From positions 1-64,000 of the forward strand of contig JABYQU010000041.1 in the NCBI GenBank assembly GCA_022264855.1: a stretch of DNA of 64,000 nt, read 5' to 3'. A program made the position numbers and the translations under genes. Origin of the DNA: Lenzites betulinus. Lineage: Eukaryota; Basidiomycota; Agaricomycetes; Polyporales; Polyporaceae. The notes under the pieces were generated by a model that made no database searches, was not told where the DNA came from, and was given only the letters and a program-made list of their open reading frames with translations. Shown piece after piece: positions 21,499 through 34,744 of the stretch (positions are counted from its first letter, which is position 1; each line of letters starts with the position of its first letter).

Positions 21499-23511
21499 AT
21501 GCCTTACACGTACGTGCAGAAGAACATGCCTTTCCGCAGGCTAGGCCCCAGTGGCTTGCGCGTGCCTGTCTTCTCTCTGGGCGCATGTGCGTAGCTAATT
21601 CACTCAGCCCGCGGGGCAGCGCTTCCTCTCTGAATCGCGATGATGAGACTGACAGCAGCCAACTGAATGCACAGGGTTGACCTATGGCGCCACTGTGAAC
21701 GGCGACCCCGTCAAGGTGCGCGTGCTGCCTCTTCTGCCGCCCGGTGGATCTGCGGCTTGAAGGACGTGAACTTACCGCCGTCTTTGGAAACTTTCGCAAT
21801 CCCAGGAAATCATCAAGACAGCCCTGGACAATGGGATCAACATGTATGTACGCCTGTCTTCGGGAGTCTAGTGCGTGTGCCTGACGCGCGTGGCTACAGG
21901 TTTGACACCGCGGAGGGATACGCGGAGGGCAAGGCAGAAATCGAGATGTGAGCCTCAAGAGACAGAACTCCCAAGCGGGGTCAATCTGACCATCCTTCTG
22001 GGAATCAGGGGCCGTGTGTTCAAGGAACTCGATGTCAAGCGCACCGATCTTGTAATTTCCACCAAGATATTCTGGGGCGGCAAGGGGCCGAACGACATGG
22101 GTCTCTCCAGGAAGCAGTAAGTTCAGGGTGCGGTCGTAGCCCGGCGCCTTCGCTCAATAGAACTGCGCTGGATAGCATCATCGAAGGGACGAAGAAATGT
22201 CTCGAACGTCTGCAGCTGGACTACGTGGATGTGATATTCGCGCATCGCCCCGACCACTCCGGTGCGTGCTGCTTTACGTCTTAGCGGTCCCCGTCCCCCC
22301 ACATCCCTGCTCACGCTCACTCCACCATAGTGCCGATGGAGGAGATAGTTCGCGCCTTCAACTACGTGATCGATCAGGGCTGGGTGCGTCTCTCTCCCGC
22401 GCGCGGGCGCGAACCGCTGGTCGCAGCCCCCGGGTACAATCTTGCTAAATCGGCGGCGCCACCACCACCCACAGGCGTTCTACTGGGCTACATCTGAGTG
22501 GACCGCGCGGGACATCGAAGAAGCCTACCGTACGTGTGCCGCCCACGTCCGATTCGCCGGTGGGCTGCTCGGCTGACCGAGCTATCCGCCCTGCCGCTCT
22601 TCCCCCCTCGCAGATGTCTCCGCGAAGCTGGGCCTGATTGCTCCTATCGCCGAGCAGTGCCAGCACCAGTGCGTAGTGCCGTCCTTCCACATGCTCGCTC
22701 GGCTAACGCGGTGAAACAGCATGTTCCACCGTGAACGCCCTGAGAAGGAGTATGCGTGAGTGCAATCTTCTGGAAGATGCCACTCGTGTGCGACGGGGAC
22801 TGAACTCTGGGATCATCGCTGCGTAGGCCGCTCTACGAGAAGTACTCCATCGGAACGACGGTGTTCTCACCCCTAGCGAGCGGTCTTCTGACCGGCAAGG
22901 TGAGTTACGCTCGACGATGGTTGCGATGTTGTGGATGTGGCCTGACGTGCGGATGTATTCAGTACAACAACGGCATCCCTGCGGACTCGCGCTACGCCAC
23001 GAACTCGGACTTCTTCAAGGACTCCATCGCGAAGCTCCAGAGCGAGGAAGGCAAGAAGCAGCTCGAGTCCGTCAGGCAGCTCGCCGAGTTTGCCGAGAAG
23101 GGTGCGTTAGCCTCCACTGAACGCGGGTATTATGTAGCCACACGAGTGCTGACGGTTTTTTTTGCTACGCTGCTTTTCCCACACCGCTATCTATCAGAGC
23201 TCGGATGCAGCATCACCCACCTCGCGCTGGCGTGGTTGGCGGTTAACCCGAACACGAGCACGATTATCCTCGGCGCGTCGAAGCCCGAGCAGGTCCTCGA
23301 CAACTTGAAGGCGCTGGACGTTATCCCGAAGCTCACTCCCGAGGTCTTGGCCAAGATCGAAAAGATCTTGAACAACAAGCCTTCTCCCTTCGTACGTTTC
23401 TTCCAAATGCAAGGGTGTATTGTCCGTGTTTCTCACGTATGCTTCACGCAGTCGTCCTTCGGTCGTCCCGCCCTCGACGCCTTCGGCAGGATTAACACCG
23501 CTTTTGCTTAA
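21499..23511 (+). CDS. aldo-keto reductase, K+ channel beta-subunit type
   Basis: Fourteen exons join in phase to 362 residues: 21499-21586, 21675-21715, 21806-21843, 21900-21947, 22009-22116, 22161-22261, 22331-22383, 22475-22529, 22614-22668, 22720-22755, 22827-22899, 22963-23101, 23198-23391, 23452-23511. The protein starts MPYTYVQKNMPFRRLGPSGL. The AKR tetrad is present: Asp in MFDTAEGY, Tyr in the same motif, Lys in VISTKIFWGG and His in IFAHRPD. TSEWTARDIEEAY, VFSPLASGLLTGK and the NADPH-binding ILGASKPEQVLDNL match the voltage-gated K+ channel beta/AKR6 group. It likely reduces aldehydes or ketones with NADPH in the cytosol; whether it binds a channel cannot be seen. The length is normal and no lesion is present. 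The intron density (13 in 2 kb) is high even here. Confidence 0.9.
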
Positions 23512-23929
23512 GTGGTTTAGTTAAGAGGAGATTGGCACGCTAGTACTTAGCAGTAGAAAGAAAGCTGTTGTAGGATTTATGTCTTCAATATGCGTTGCAT
23601 CACATTCTGGAGATACCGCATACAATTGCCATCTACCATTGGTTTTTTGGAGAGCTCATAAGTCATGGTCTGCTGCACCTGCTGCACTTCGCAGTGAACT
23701 TGCATAAATGCTGTGAACGTAATTTGGCGCCCGGCGGACGCTGCGCCGTAGACGCCCATCAAGGGCAGACACGTCGCGTCCGTGAACTCGGTCGTCACAA
23801 ACAGCGACCGCGGCTCTATCTCTTGCGCACAATCACCTGCGAGGCTTGTTTACCATTATCTGTCTGGAGAGTCTGCCTTTGTTGTGTCTAAAAGCTTTTG
23901 CATCACCGTGAATATCTGGCATCTCCGAC
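23512..23929. other. intergenic, with a weak minus-strand coding candidate
   Basis: On the minus strand a frame reads EIEPRSLFVTTEFTDATC, MGVYGAASAGRQITFTAFMQ and runs to a stop at 23577. It looks protein-like, but I can find neither a start nor a convincing first exon. It may be the end of an unrecognised gene or chance. Confidence 0.3.
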
Positions 23930-25863
23930 ATGGTAGGCGAAGCGTAATATCACTGGGAGTAACTTAAAGTGATGTTTCCGCTAGGTGGTCCTTGCAGCTT
24001 CAATATGTACGAAGGGTGGAAAACGTACGTTCAGTGTTGCTATTGGGAGTAAAGAGTGTCTAAAAGTACTTCAGCCATCGTATCTCGCCAATTCCGTGAT
24101 ATGTCGAGAGCCAGGATAGAGTCCCTCCTCGCGTCCTTCCCGAAGCTCATTCCGACCGGAACGCAGCACACCTCGGTCGAAACAACGGACGTCCGCTATG
24201 TCTACCAACCACTAGAGGACCTCTACATCATCTTGATCACGAACAAGGCGTCCAATATCCTGCAGGACATTGACACTCTCCACCTTTTCGCACGCGTCGT
24301 GTCCGACCTCTGCAGGAGCGCAGAGCAGCGCGAGATCGTCAAGAATGAATTCGAGCTCCTCTTTGCATTCGATGAGATTGTCAGCCTGGGGTACAGGGAG
24401 CCGGTCAATCTCATGCAGGTGCGCAACGTGCTGGAGATGGAGAGTCACGAGGAGAAGATCCAGGAGATCATCGCTCGGGTGAGTAGACCGTATGCCAGCC
24501 AGAAGTATGTTTGTAGGTTGATCTTCGGTGTAGAACAAAGAGGCGGAGGCGAAGGAGGAGCTCAAGCGTCGGGCCAAGCAGCTCGAGATGCAGCGTCGCG
24601 AGCAGCAAAGGCGTGCCGCCGCCGGAGCGCCATCTGGAGGAGGGTACCTTGGAGGAGGCATCTCTGGGTACTCCTCGGTACCCCAGCGCGACTATACTGC
24701 TCCTACACCAGTCCGCACCAGCTCGCCCGCGCCTTCCAGTCTGCGCGCGCCCGCATTCAAGGGCAGCGGCATGAAGCTGGGAAGCAAGAGGACCCAGCAA
24801 TCAGCGCTCCTGGATGCACTGGGCGGAGAGGCACTACTCTCCGAGGACATGTCTGCGCCTGGAACGCCTGCTCTCTCACACACTCCGGAGCCCGCCCACC
24901 CGGCGGTACCAAAGAGCGATCGTGGCAGCCTCCCTGCAGTGGAAGCCGAAAGGTATGACTTGCACTTACGGCTAGAAATTGTTGAGCTAACACCCATCAC
25001 ATAACAGCGTTCACGTTATCGTCAAAGAATTCATCAACCTGGAACTCATGCGCGAAGGCGGATTGACCAATCTAGAACTGCGGGGTGACATGAACCTGCA
25101 GATCTCGGACACGGACCTCGCACGTCTCAAACTCACGCTCGCTCCCGCGCCTGCCAGCTACGGCCCTGAGCTGCAATTCAAGCAGCACCCGAACGTTGCG
25201 AAGTTTGCGGCTAACAGGGACCGCGTCGTCGCGCTCAAGGATCCGTCGCGCAGTTTCCCCGTCGGCCAGCCGCTTGCCGTGCTCAAGTGGAGATACTCCG
25301 GCAAGGACGAGACGTACGTGCCGCTGTCGAGTGAGTCTTTTTGACCTACTTCGGACGGGAGGCGTGTGGGGTGCTGATGGCGGATTACGAATCGCAGTCA
25401 ACTGCTGGCCCACGCCCTCGAACGACGGGACGTGTGATGTGAACATTGAGTACGAGCTCGAGGCCGAGCACGTCGCGCTGCACGATGTGGTCATCTCGAT
25501 TCCCCTCCCGTATGTTCCCGTTGAATTGCCGGGCTTTGAATCCTGCCGTGCTTACTCGATTGACGTAGGGATGGGTCGTATCCCACGGTGTCCTCGCACT
25601 CAGGCGAGTGGGCACTCAACCCGTCCAGCCACTCCCTGGATTGGTCTATCCCTCTCATCAACGCGGAGGAGCGGTCCGGCTCTCTCGAGTTCTCCGTCGG
25701 TGGAGACGACGCGGGAGTCTTTTTCCCCGTCAGGATCTCCTTTGTGGGAGAGGGCAGCATTGCGGGCGTGCACCTCGCTTCGGTGGCGCGCATCGACAAC
25801 GGCGAGGCGGTCACGTACTCGGAGGATGCGACCGTGGTCGTCGAAAACTATACCGTTGTCTAG
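23930..25863 (+). CDS. RET2: coatomer subunit delta (delta-COP)
   Basis: Delta-COP is a subunit of the COPI coat acting in retrograde Golgi-ER transport. Seven exons give 531 residues: 23930-23932, 23985-24024, 24075-24478, 24534-24952, 25008-25330, 25398-25509, 25569-25863. The N-terminal longin-like domain (VVLAASICTKGGK, VSRQFRDMSRARIESLLASF, YVYQPLEDLYIILITNK, LFAFDEIVSLGYRE) is followed by a charged linker (KEELKRRAKQLEMQRREQQR) and a Gly/Ser/Pro region. Then comes the C-terminal mu-homology domain (VHVIVKEFINLELMREGGL, VLKWRYSGKDETYVPLS, INCWPTPSNDGTCDVNIEYE, PVRISFVGEGSIAGV). The first exon is only the ATG, followed by a 52-bp intron; every conserved N-terminal residue from Val2 is in exon 2, and no in-frame ATG lies directly before it. 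Confidence 0.93.
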
Positions 25864-26122
25864 GTTTGTACATGGTCATGTTTATGTATTCGTTCGTGAG
25901 GAAGTGTATCGATGGATCATCAACAACCGTCGCCGTCCCAAATGGTGCGTGTGCATACAAAGTCCCAGGGGTAGTCGTGAAACGTACTGGTCCGCGGAGT
26001 GCATGTGTCAGCGTACGTATGATCGTCAGTCCGTAAGTGCGTACGTCAGGGAAGTGCTACTGTCAAAGTCATACAGTCCGTGTCCGAGATTTCCATGGTG
26101 TCCGTAACGTCCGCCAAATTTT

Positions 26123-28057
26123 CTACCGTGAGTGCGGCGTAAGGGAGTGAGAGCTCATAGCCCTGCTCTTCAGATTTATCGCCGCGAGATGCTCTCCCAT
26201 CTCGTTCACATCGTTCGTCGAGCTCACCCGCTGCCGTCCGGGCACCCGCCCATTGAATGAACCTCCAGGAGGCGTCAAGCGGTGGTCGCTGACCGTGCGG
26301 TGGTTCGGGAAGTACGACATCCTGCCGTTCCCAGACGGGTCTGGGAACGCGTCCGGGGTGCCGCCTAGACCCGCAGGGAACATGACCGGTGAGCCTCCCG
26401 GCATCATGCCCATCTGCGGGAACACAGGCGGGGAGGGCACGAACGCAATTGCGGGCGCCGTGGACGGGCTCCTGCCTGGCCCGCGCAACATCGCGGACAT
26501 GCCGTTCGGCGCGCGGGGCGTGGGCACCTTCGTGTCCGGGTCGAGGAGCATCTGGAGCCCGAGCAGACACATGTACGCCGCGTTTCCTGCGTTGTGTAGC
26601 ACGCGCTGGGTGTCGACGCCGAGGGATTGGAGCAGTGCCGTGAGCGAGAGGCTAGAGCCCTGCTCGCGAGACTTGCCCGAGGGTTCCTGCATGGCGCCCC
26701 GCAGGCCCATGCTGTACAGCTGGCGCTCATAGGCCATTGTGTCGAGGATGAGCAAATTATGCGGAAGTTCTGTCACGGTGCGGCGCGGAATGCGGGTGAG
26801 AAGCCGCTCAGGGACGCGAGGGGCGGGGAAACAGGCTTACTCGTTTTCATTTCCTCGAGTCGGCGCAGGTCACCGGTGGTCCCGTGGGCGACGAGCACAA
26901 GCGAGTTGGGGATTGTCTCCGAGTCAGGGCTCATCAAGCTACTGTAAGTCCCGAAGGAGATCGACTTCAGGAACGAGCCAAGGAATCCACGAGCAAATAC
27001 CGTACCTGATGATGGAGTGGATCATATGCGGCAGCTTGGCCTTCGGGACCATCTGGCTTTCGCCGAACTACCAGATCGCGCGAGATTTAGTCTAGGTCAT
27101 GGGTGTCGGCGGATTCACGGCTTACTGCATACTGTCGCAGGAAGAAGTGAGTATTTGCGTCGGGGATACTCGTGCGACGAACGTACCGCCCAAGGAAAGC
27201 TCGGTTTATGCCTATTGAGCATCTTGTCTGCGTATTCTGTCACGATGTAATGTCCACGCCTACGACCTTCAGAACGCTTACAACCCACACGTCCGCAAAG
27301 GCGCGCACCTGTAGTTCGGCTCGGGATCAGGAGGCCATGCCCCGGCCCTGTAAGGAGGTACGGACACCCGTTCAGTATGAACTAGGACGTCAAAGTGCAG
27401 TCAACACTGACGTGTCCAAGTGACCGCAGCGTACGGCAGCGTAGCCCCACTCAATGCAGGATGCTGAGTTGCGCTCCGACCATTCAAAGTCAAGGGCCAA
27501 GAAGGTCCTGTCTCTCGAAGCCCATAGATCGCGGACCGCGGTTGGCTCGCCGTTCCGCACCCGGACCTTTTGTGCGGCCAGCATGATGGCAGGGAGCGTG
27601 GAGAAGACCTTCTTGTACGTAGCATAGTCGGAGATTGTACGTAGATGCCGTTGCGACGTTTCGAACGGTGTTATTCGAAGTATGTTTTCGACGACGGGAA
27701 GAGTTTCTCCAAATCTGTGGGCACAAGTGAGTGAGATAGAATTCAATGAAATTAACACCAAATCACACCTTGTTTTCAACATCTTCAAGAACGCTCCTAC
27801 GGATGACATTCGGACCACGATGTGCGCTCGTCCCGTCCATGTATCCGTGACAGTGATGGCCGGCCATGAGAAGGTGAGGAATTCCTCAAAGGATTCGAAG
27901 AATACGCCCCACGAGCGTTCATACCTTTGTTCAAGGCTGTCATGAGGCTGTCTCCAGTGGAGGCGGTGTCTGATTGCTCACCAGACTATATTGTGCAGCT
28001 GGAAATGACCCATGTACGCCGCATATGCCTAGAGCCGGTGCGTACCCCGTCAATCAT
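26123..28057 (-). CDS. Gfd2/YDR514C-like DEDDh-fold (RNase H-like) protein
   Basis: Ten exons read on the minus strand join in phase to 475 residues: 28057-28046, 27998-27982, 27936-27769, 27714-27412, 27347-27309, 27259-27187, 27131-27126, 27067-27006, 26941-26841, 26769-26123. The first two are tentative. Domain landmarks are WGVFFESFEEFLTFSWPAIT, RFGETLPVVENILRIT, then the exonuclease fold: ALDFEWSERNSASCIEWGY (Asp and Glu of DEDDh), GHYIVTEYADK, YAFGESQMVPKAKLPHMI, LVLVAHGTTGDLRRLEEM (third Asp), and LHNAGNAAYMCLLGLQ where family members have HNxGND. The last acidic residue is therefore Ala, and activity is doubtful. The C-terminus is a low-complexity Pro/Gly/Ser tail. The family includes Neurospora QIP relatives; the role here is unknown. 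Confidence 0.8.
27126..27131 (-). other. 6-nt microexon (Tyr-Ala) of the Gfd2-like gene
   Basis: TATGCA on the minus strand is bounded by CGACAG upstream and GTAAGC downstream. It splits what would be a 119-bp intron into two of 55 and 58 bp, the normal size here, and supplies the YA of the conserved PW-YAFGES stretch. Confidence 0.7.
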
Positions 28058-29993
<1,936 letters not shown>

Positions 29994-30646
29994 TGGTTGT
30001 GCGCCACCACGGCCTTGTTGCCACTTACTGGGATTGGGCACGCCGAGCCTTGGGAGGGGTGTTTATGCATGTACTACACTCAGTATGCGATCCATGATAT
30101 GCATCATCACGGCCCTGACATGTAAAGCGAATGTCCGCCCTTGTATGATACGACGCCGAGTTCTCCCAGTCGTGGCTCAGATCACAGGTCATATCTACCA
30201 GGTGGTAGATATGCTGTGGTGCCGGCGGCTTCACTACGCAGTTCTCACAGAGAATTGCCTGAGGGATTGTATCCCTTCGATGCGATGTTATCCAAGTACT
30301 GTTCACTCTCATCACTGCGCACATCCCATGCATTCATGGGGGCCCTGTGGTTAGCGACTGTGAACGCCTACCATTAATCCTTCTCCTACTCTATCAATTC
30401 TGAGTACTAGTTTGTACTAGTACTTCGTAAGTTACTCGCAATTGCTTAGGGCTTTCATCTGAACCTCCGCCACGTGCGCGGGGTGTGCAGATCAAATCGG
30501 GCATAAAGATCCAGGAAGTTATTGCAAGGCGTAACTCACGGCCATTGCCGCATCCTCCTCACTTCCTCACGTCCCTCTCTTGCAACTTCTGACGGCGCAA
30601 TTCGTTTGCTTGTTCTTAAGTCCCATACTAGGACTGATCTTAACTA
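29994..30646. other. no gene seen; promoter region of the Utp14 gene
   Basis: No supported frame. CT-rich sequence precedes the Utp14 start at 30647. Confidence 0.45.
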
Positions 30647-33600
30647 ATGGTCGGGGGACGAAGCTATGGAAAATCGACGAAGCCTGCACGACCTTCGCGC
30701 AAGGCTGCGAACGAGCTCGGCTATGCCAAACGCCAGACCTTGAAATCGAAGGCCTTGTCTAGCAGAGATGTTGGGGATGCCTACGACTATCAGCAGGGCA
30801 AGGTCCGACGGTCCAAGCTCAAGCTTGAGCTGGACAGGGATGAGATCACCGGCACCGGAGGCGCGGCGAGCGGGAGTGAAGAGGAGGAGGGCGGTGGAAG
30901 GAAGCGGGATGCCCGACCCAGACTGGTTGGAGAGAACGATGACGATGATGTGATAGGGGATGACGAAGACGAGGAGATTGACAGCGACGAGGCCTTCGAG
31001 GAGAGCGACGAAGAACGTTATGCCGGCTTCAGTTTCTCTCAAAAGGTGGGTGGTCGCTTATGTTGTGCGCCCTCTACGTATGAGCTTACACCACTATAGA
31101 AGAAGTTGACCGCGAAGCCTAAATCGAAGAAAAAGGCTGATGCCGGGCGCGCAGTACGCTTTGTCGAAGTCGACCTCAATGAGGACAGCGACGGAGACCT
31201 ATCTGCCGCGGAAGAGGCCAAGACCAACGATGTTAGTGAAGAAGATAGCGACGGCGAGGATGAGGATGAAGAGGAAGAAGGCGATCCGAGCGAGTTCATA
31301 GACGTCCTAGACGTTTTGGATGGGCGCGGGGATCCGCAAAGCGAAGAGGAGACTGCAGAGTCAAATAAGGTCCCCTGCAAGTCAAAACCACAAAGCGGCG
31401 CGCGGGCCGCCGAGAGCGTGGACGAGGATGTGGACGAGGACGAGGACGAGGAGATGCCTTCTGAGGAAGACTCTGGGGATGAAGACGAGGAAGACGAGGA
31501 GGATGCCAGTATGGTTTCTGCTGAGGACGAAGACGAGGCTGATCAAGACGACGCCGCTCTGAACGACCTTGACACCTTCGTGTCTGGGCTCGACGCGGGA
31601 CAGAAACGGAAGGCCCCCGACGAGGACGACCGTCAGGACGACGAGCAGGCCAAGCCTACCCGGAAACGGAGGCTCTTACCGGAACGAACAGAACTTGGCG
31701 CAGAGAACGAGTTCGCGGCCGGGACAGGTTTGTAGTTTATTGAATATGTGTCAATACATCTGACAGACTAAACGCACTAGGTGGCGGCAAGCTCAATCTC
31801 GAGGACTTACTTGCGCCCCTTGAGGGACAGTCGTCAAACCTGGCTTCGCTGAAGAAATCTGCAAAGGTTCTCGCATCCACGTCTGGCAAGATCAAGACGT
31901 TGTCTGCACCCCTTCCCCAACGTACTGCTGAGAAGCTGGACCGCGAGGCAGCGTACGAGCAGACTAAGGAGGAGGTTGACAAATGGAAAGCCACCATGCA
32001 GCGAATCAAAGAAGTACGTTATGATTTAGTTTCAATAACACGGCTACTGATTATATCATGTTGCAGGCAGAGCACCTGAGTTTCCCTCTACAAGTCGAGC
32101 CCAAGAGCCGCACTTCCAACCTGGAGCTCGCAGCCAAGTTCAAGGTACAACAATATATTACAAGTGCGGAGGTCGGGTGCTCATACGTCTTTACAGCCAA
32201 CAACCGAGCTTGAGAGCGCGGTAGACAAACTCCTCAAGTCAGCAAAAATGCGCGAGAACGAGATTGCTGAGACCGAGGCGCTCAAGATGAACCACCTTTC
32301 CGTCGAAGAGGTCGCGGCTCGTCGCGCAGAACTCGCGAAAATGCGCGACCTCATGTACCGCGCCGAGGCGAAGGCGAAGCGGGTCGCCAAGATCAAGAGC
32401 AAGACGTATCGGCGTCTCAAGAAGAAGGAGCGCACGCGTCTCGCGGCGAAGCTCGGTGAGAACGAGGACGGGGACCTAGACGACGAGGACCTGCGCCTGA
32501 AGCGGGAGTTGGAGCGTGCGCGTGAACGTGCTACCCTGCGACACAAGAACACGGGGAAGTGGGCGAAGGCGATGCGTGAGAGGGGGGAGCTCGACGAGGA
32601 TCAGCGGAGGGACATCAACGAGATGCTGGACCGCGGCGAGAAGCTGCGGAGGAAGATCCACGGAGAAGGCGAGAGCGGCGATGAGGATAGCGACGACGAG
32701 GACAGCGACCAAGAACTCGGAGAGGACGGCATCGCACGTATCAAGGCAAGAGCCTTCGACGAACTCGCTGCGCTCGACGCCGACGCGCCCGATGCGTCCG
32801 AGGGCAAGAAGGGCAAGGGAATCTTCGAGATGAAGTTCATGAAAGATGCGATGGCCCGCGAGCAGCGCAGGGCGAACGAGATCGCGGACGACTTCGTCAA
32901 GGATATGGGTGGCGGCGATCCTGACGCCGACGACGCCGCGGACGACGCACACGATGTCGACCAGCCTTCTGGGGCCATCATCGAACGCGTCGGCGGCCGT
33001 GTGGTGTACCGTCCCGGTGCTCTGGTGAGTTCATCGCTCGGCGGTTCGTTTACGTTGTGCTAACCTCCGCCGAACCAGAACACTGGTGTCCGCCCCGTTG
33101 GCTCGCTGGCCTCGGATACATCGAGCGTTACTCTGAAGTCGACCGACCTCCCCGCAGATGCTCGCGGGAGCCCGTCGGACCACACCGCCTCGCCCCCAGG
33201 CTCCCCCGTTATGCAACGTCCCGTTCCTCCCGCTACCGATGAGGCCAACCCTTGGCTCACGCATGGGTCGGGATCTAGCAAGGGTGGGCAGAAGAAGCAC
33301 GAGGTTGCCATCAGTAAGGAGAGCGCCGCAGCGGAGAAATCCAAGAACAAGCTCCGCAAGCGTGTCAAGAAACGCCTAGAGGAGAAGGAGAAGGCGCAAG
33401 AGGATGCTGCAGTAGATATCTCCCTGTCGACGGTCATGACACTGGCCAACGGCACTGCGGCGGGCCCGTCTAAGGCCGGGCAGACATCGAAGCGTCCCGC
33501 GAAGCCTGCGCCGGCAGCGGCGAAGGGCAAGGCGCGTGCGGCGCAAGCTGAGGACGACAGCGACTCGGATTCCGCGAGCGAAATCGACGCGCAGGAGAAC

Positions 33601-34271
33601 TTGCTCGCTCGGAAGGGCAAGGGCAAGGCGAACGCCGTCAAGGCATTCGAGCAGCGTGACCTCGTTGCCCTTGCGTTCGCGGGCGACAACGTCGTTCAGG
33701 TATGCTTACCATACATCGGCTTGAAGTTCAGCACCTTAACCGTACTGTCAGGATTTCGCCGACGCGAAACGGCGCGAGATCCAGGAAGACGCACCAAAAG
33801 AGATCGATACAACGCTGCCCGGTTGGGTAAGTTGCTCCTCCCTCCCCCACCTTCACTTGTTCTTTTGCTCACCACTTTCTCCTCAGGGCGCATGGGGCGG
33901 CACCGGTACACGCAAAGCCCCGCCAAAACCGCACCTCGTGAAGAAGCTCGCAGGTGTGGACCCGACGACCCGCTCAGATTACCGCAAGGCGCACGTGATC
34001 ATCTCCGAGAAGCGCGACAAGAAGGCGGCGCGGTACCAGGTGCGCGACCTGCCGTACCCGTACACGAGCCGCGCGCAGTTCGAGCGCAGCATGGAGGTGC
34101 CGATCGGGACGGAGTGGAATACGCGCGTCGGGTTCCAGCGCGCGACGCTCCCGAAGGTCGTCACGAAGGTGCGTTTTTCTTCTAGTCTTGCGCGGGTGGT
34201 AGGGATGCTGACTTGGTCGTGGGATGTTTTAGATGGGCACGCTTATTGCGCCGTTGGAGAAGCATGCATGA
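30647..34271 (+). CDS. UTP14: U3 snoRNP (SSU processome) protein Utp14
   Basis: Nine exons give 1060 residues: 30647-31045, 31100-31727, 31781-32013, 32067-32144, 32197-33024, 33079-33699, 33752-33826, 33887-34168, 34233-34271. Utp14 is a nucleolar component of the small-subunit processome and activates the helicase Dhr1 in yeast. Visible: a basic start, very long acidic runs in exons 1-2, the Utp14 core (LNLEDLLAPLEGQ, KWKATMQRIKEAEHLSFPLQ, YRAEAKAKRVAKIKSKTYRR, RERATLRHKNTGKWAKAMRE), EANPWLTHGS, and the conserved end (PGWGAWGGTG, AHVIISEKRDKKAARYQVRD, LPYPYTSRAQFE, TEWNTRVGFQRATLPKV). The length is somewhat above yeast Utp14, accounted for by acidic and Ala/Lys-rich insertions. Confidence 0.95.
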
Positions 34272-34744
34272 GCGGCCGCTGGGTCATTTGTTTTTCTCGC
34301 GTGTTTTGTTTGGACATCCGTACACATCCTACACACTACATCACTCGCATTCCTCGCATTTCGCAAGTACATCTTCGCAAGCAAACAAGCAATATCACTG
34401 TTGTTGTGAAACTCCCAACGCGCCTCCGCGCGAATATCTATTGCCAGCCCGAGAGCCGATACATACAACTAGTGGAAGTAATACTAGTACTAATAGCCGG
34501 AACCAGACGTGCAAGGTAAGGGCGAAACATGAGTGCGTGAGTATGATACATATGCGTATGCGGTATGCGGAGGACAGTCCATAAAATATGCGACAGACGG
34601 ATGACAGTGTCACGCGCCGGGCACGGAAACCCCATGCGGAATGCGAAGCGTATGCGTGGACATGCCCAAGTCCCTTCCCCAGAGGGCAGAGACAAGGCCC
34701 TCTTCCCTTTCTTCCCCTTAACCTCTCGACCTTGCGGGGCGCTC
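34272..34744. other. intergenic between convergent Utp14 and Nramp genes
   Basis: Presumed overlapping 3' UTRs. TACTAGT-like and CATATGCG words occur, but there is no gene or clear repeat. Confidence 0.5.
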
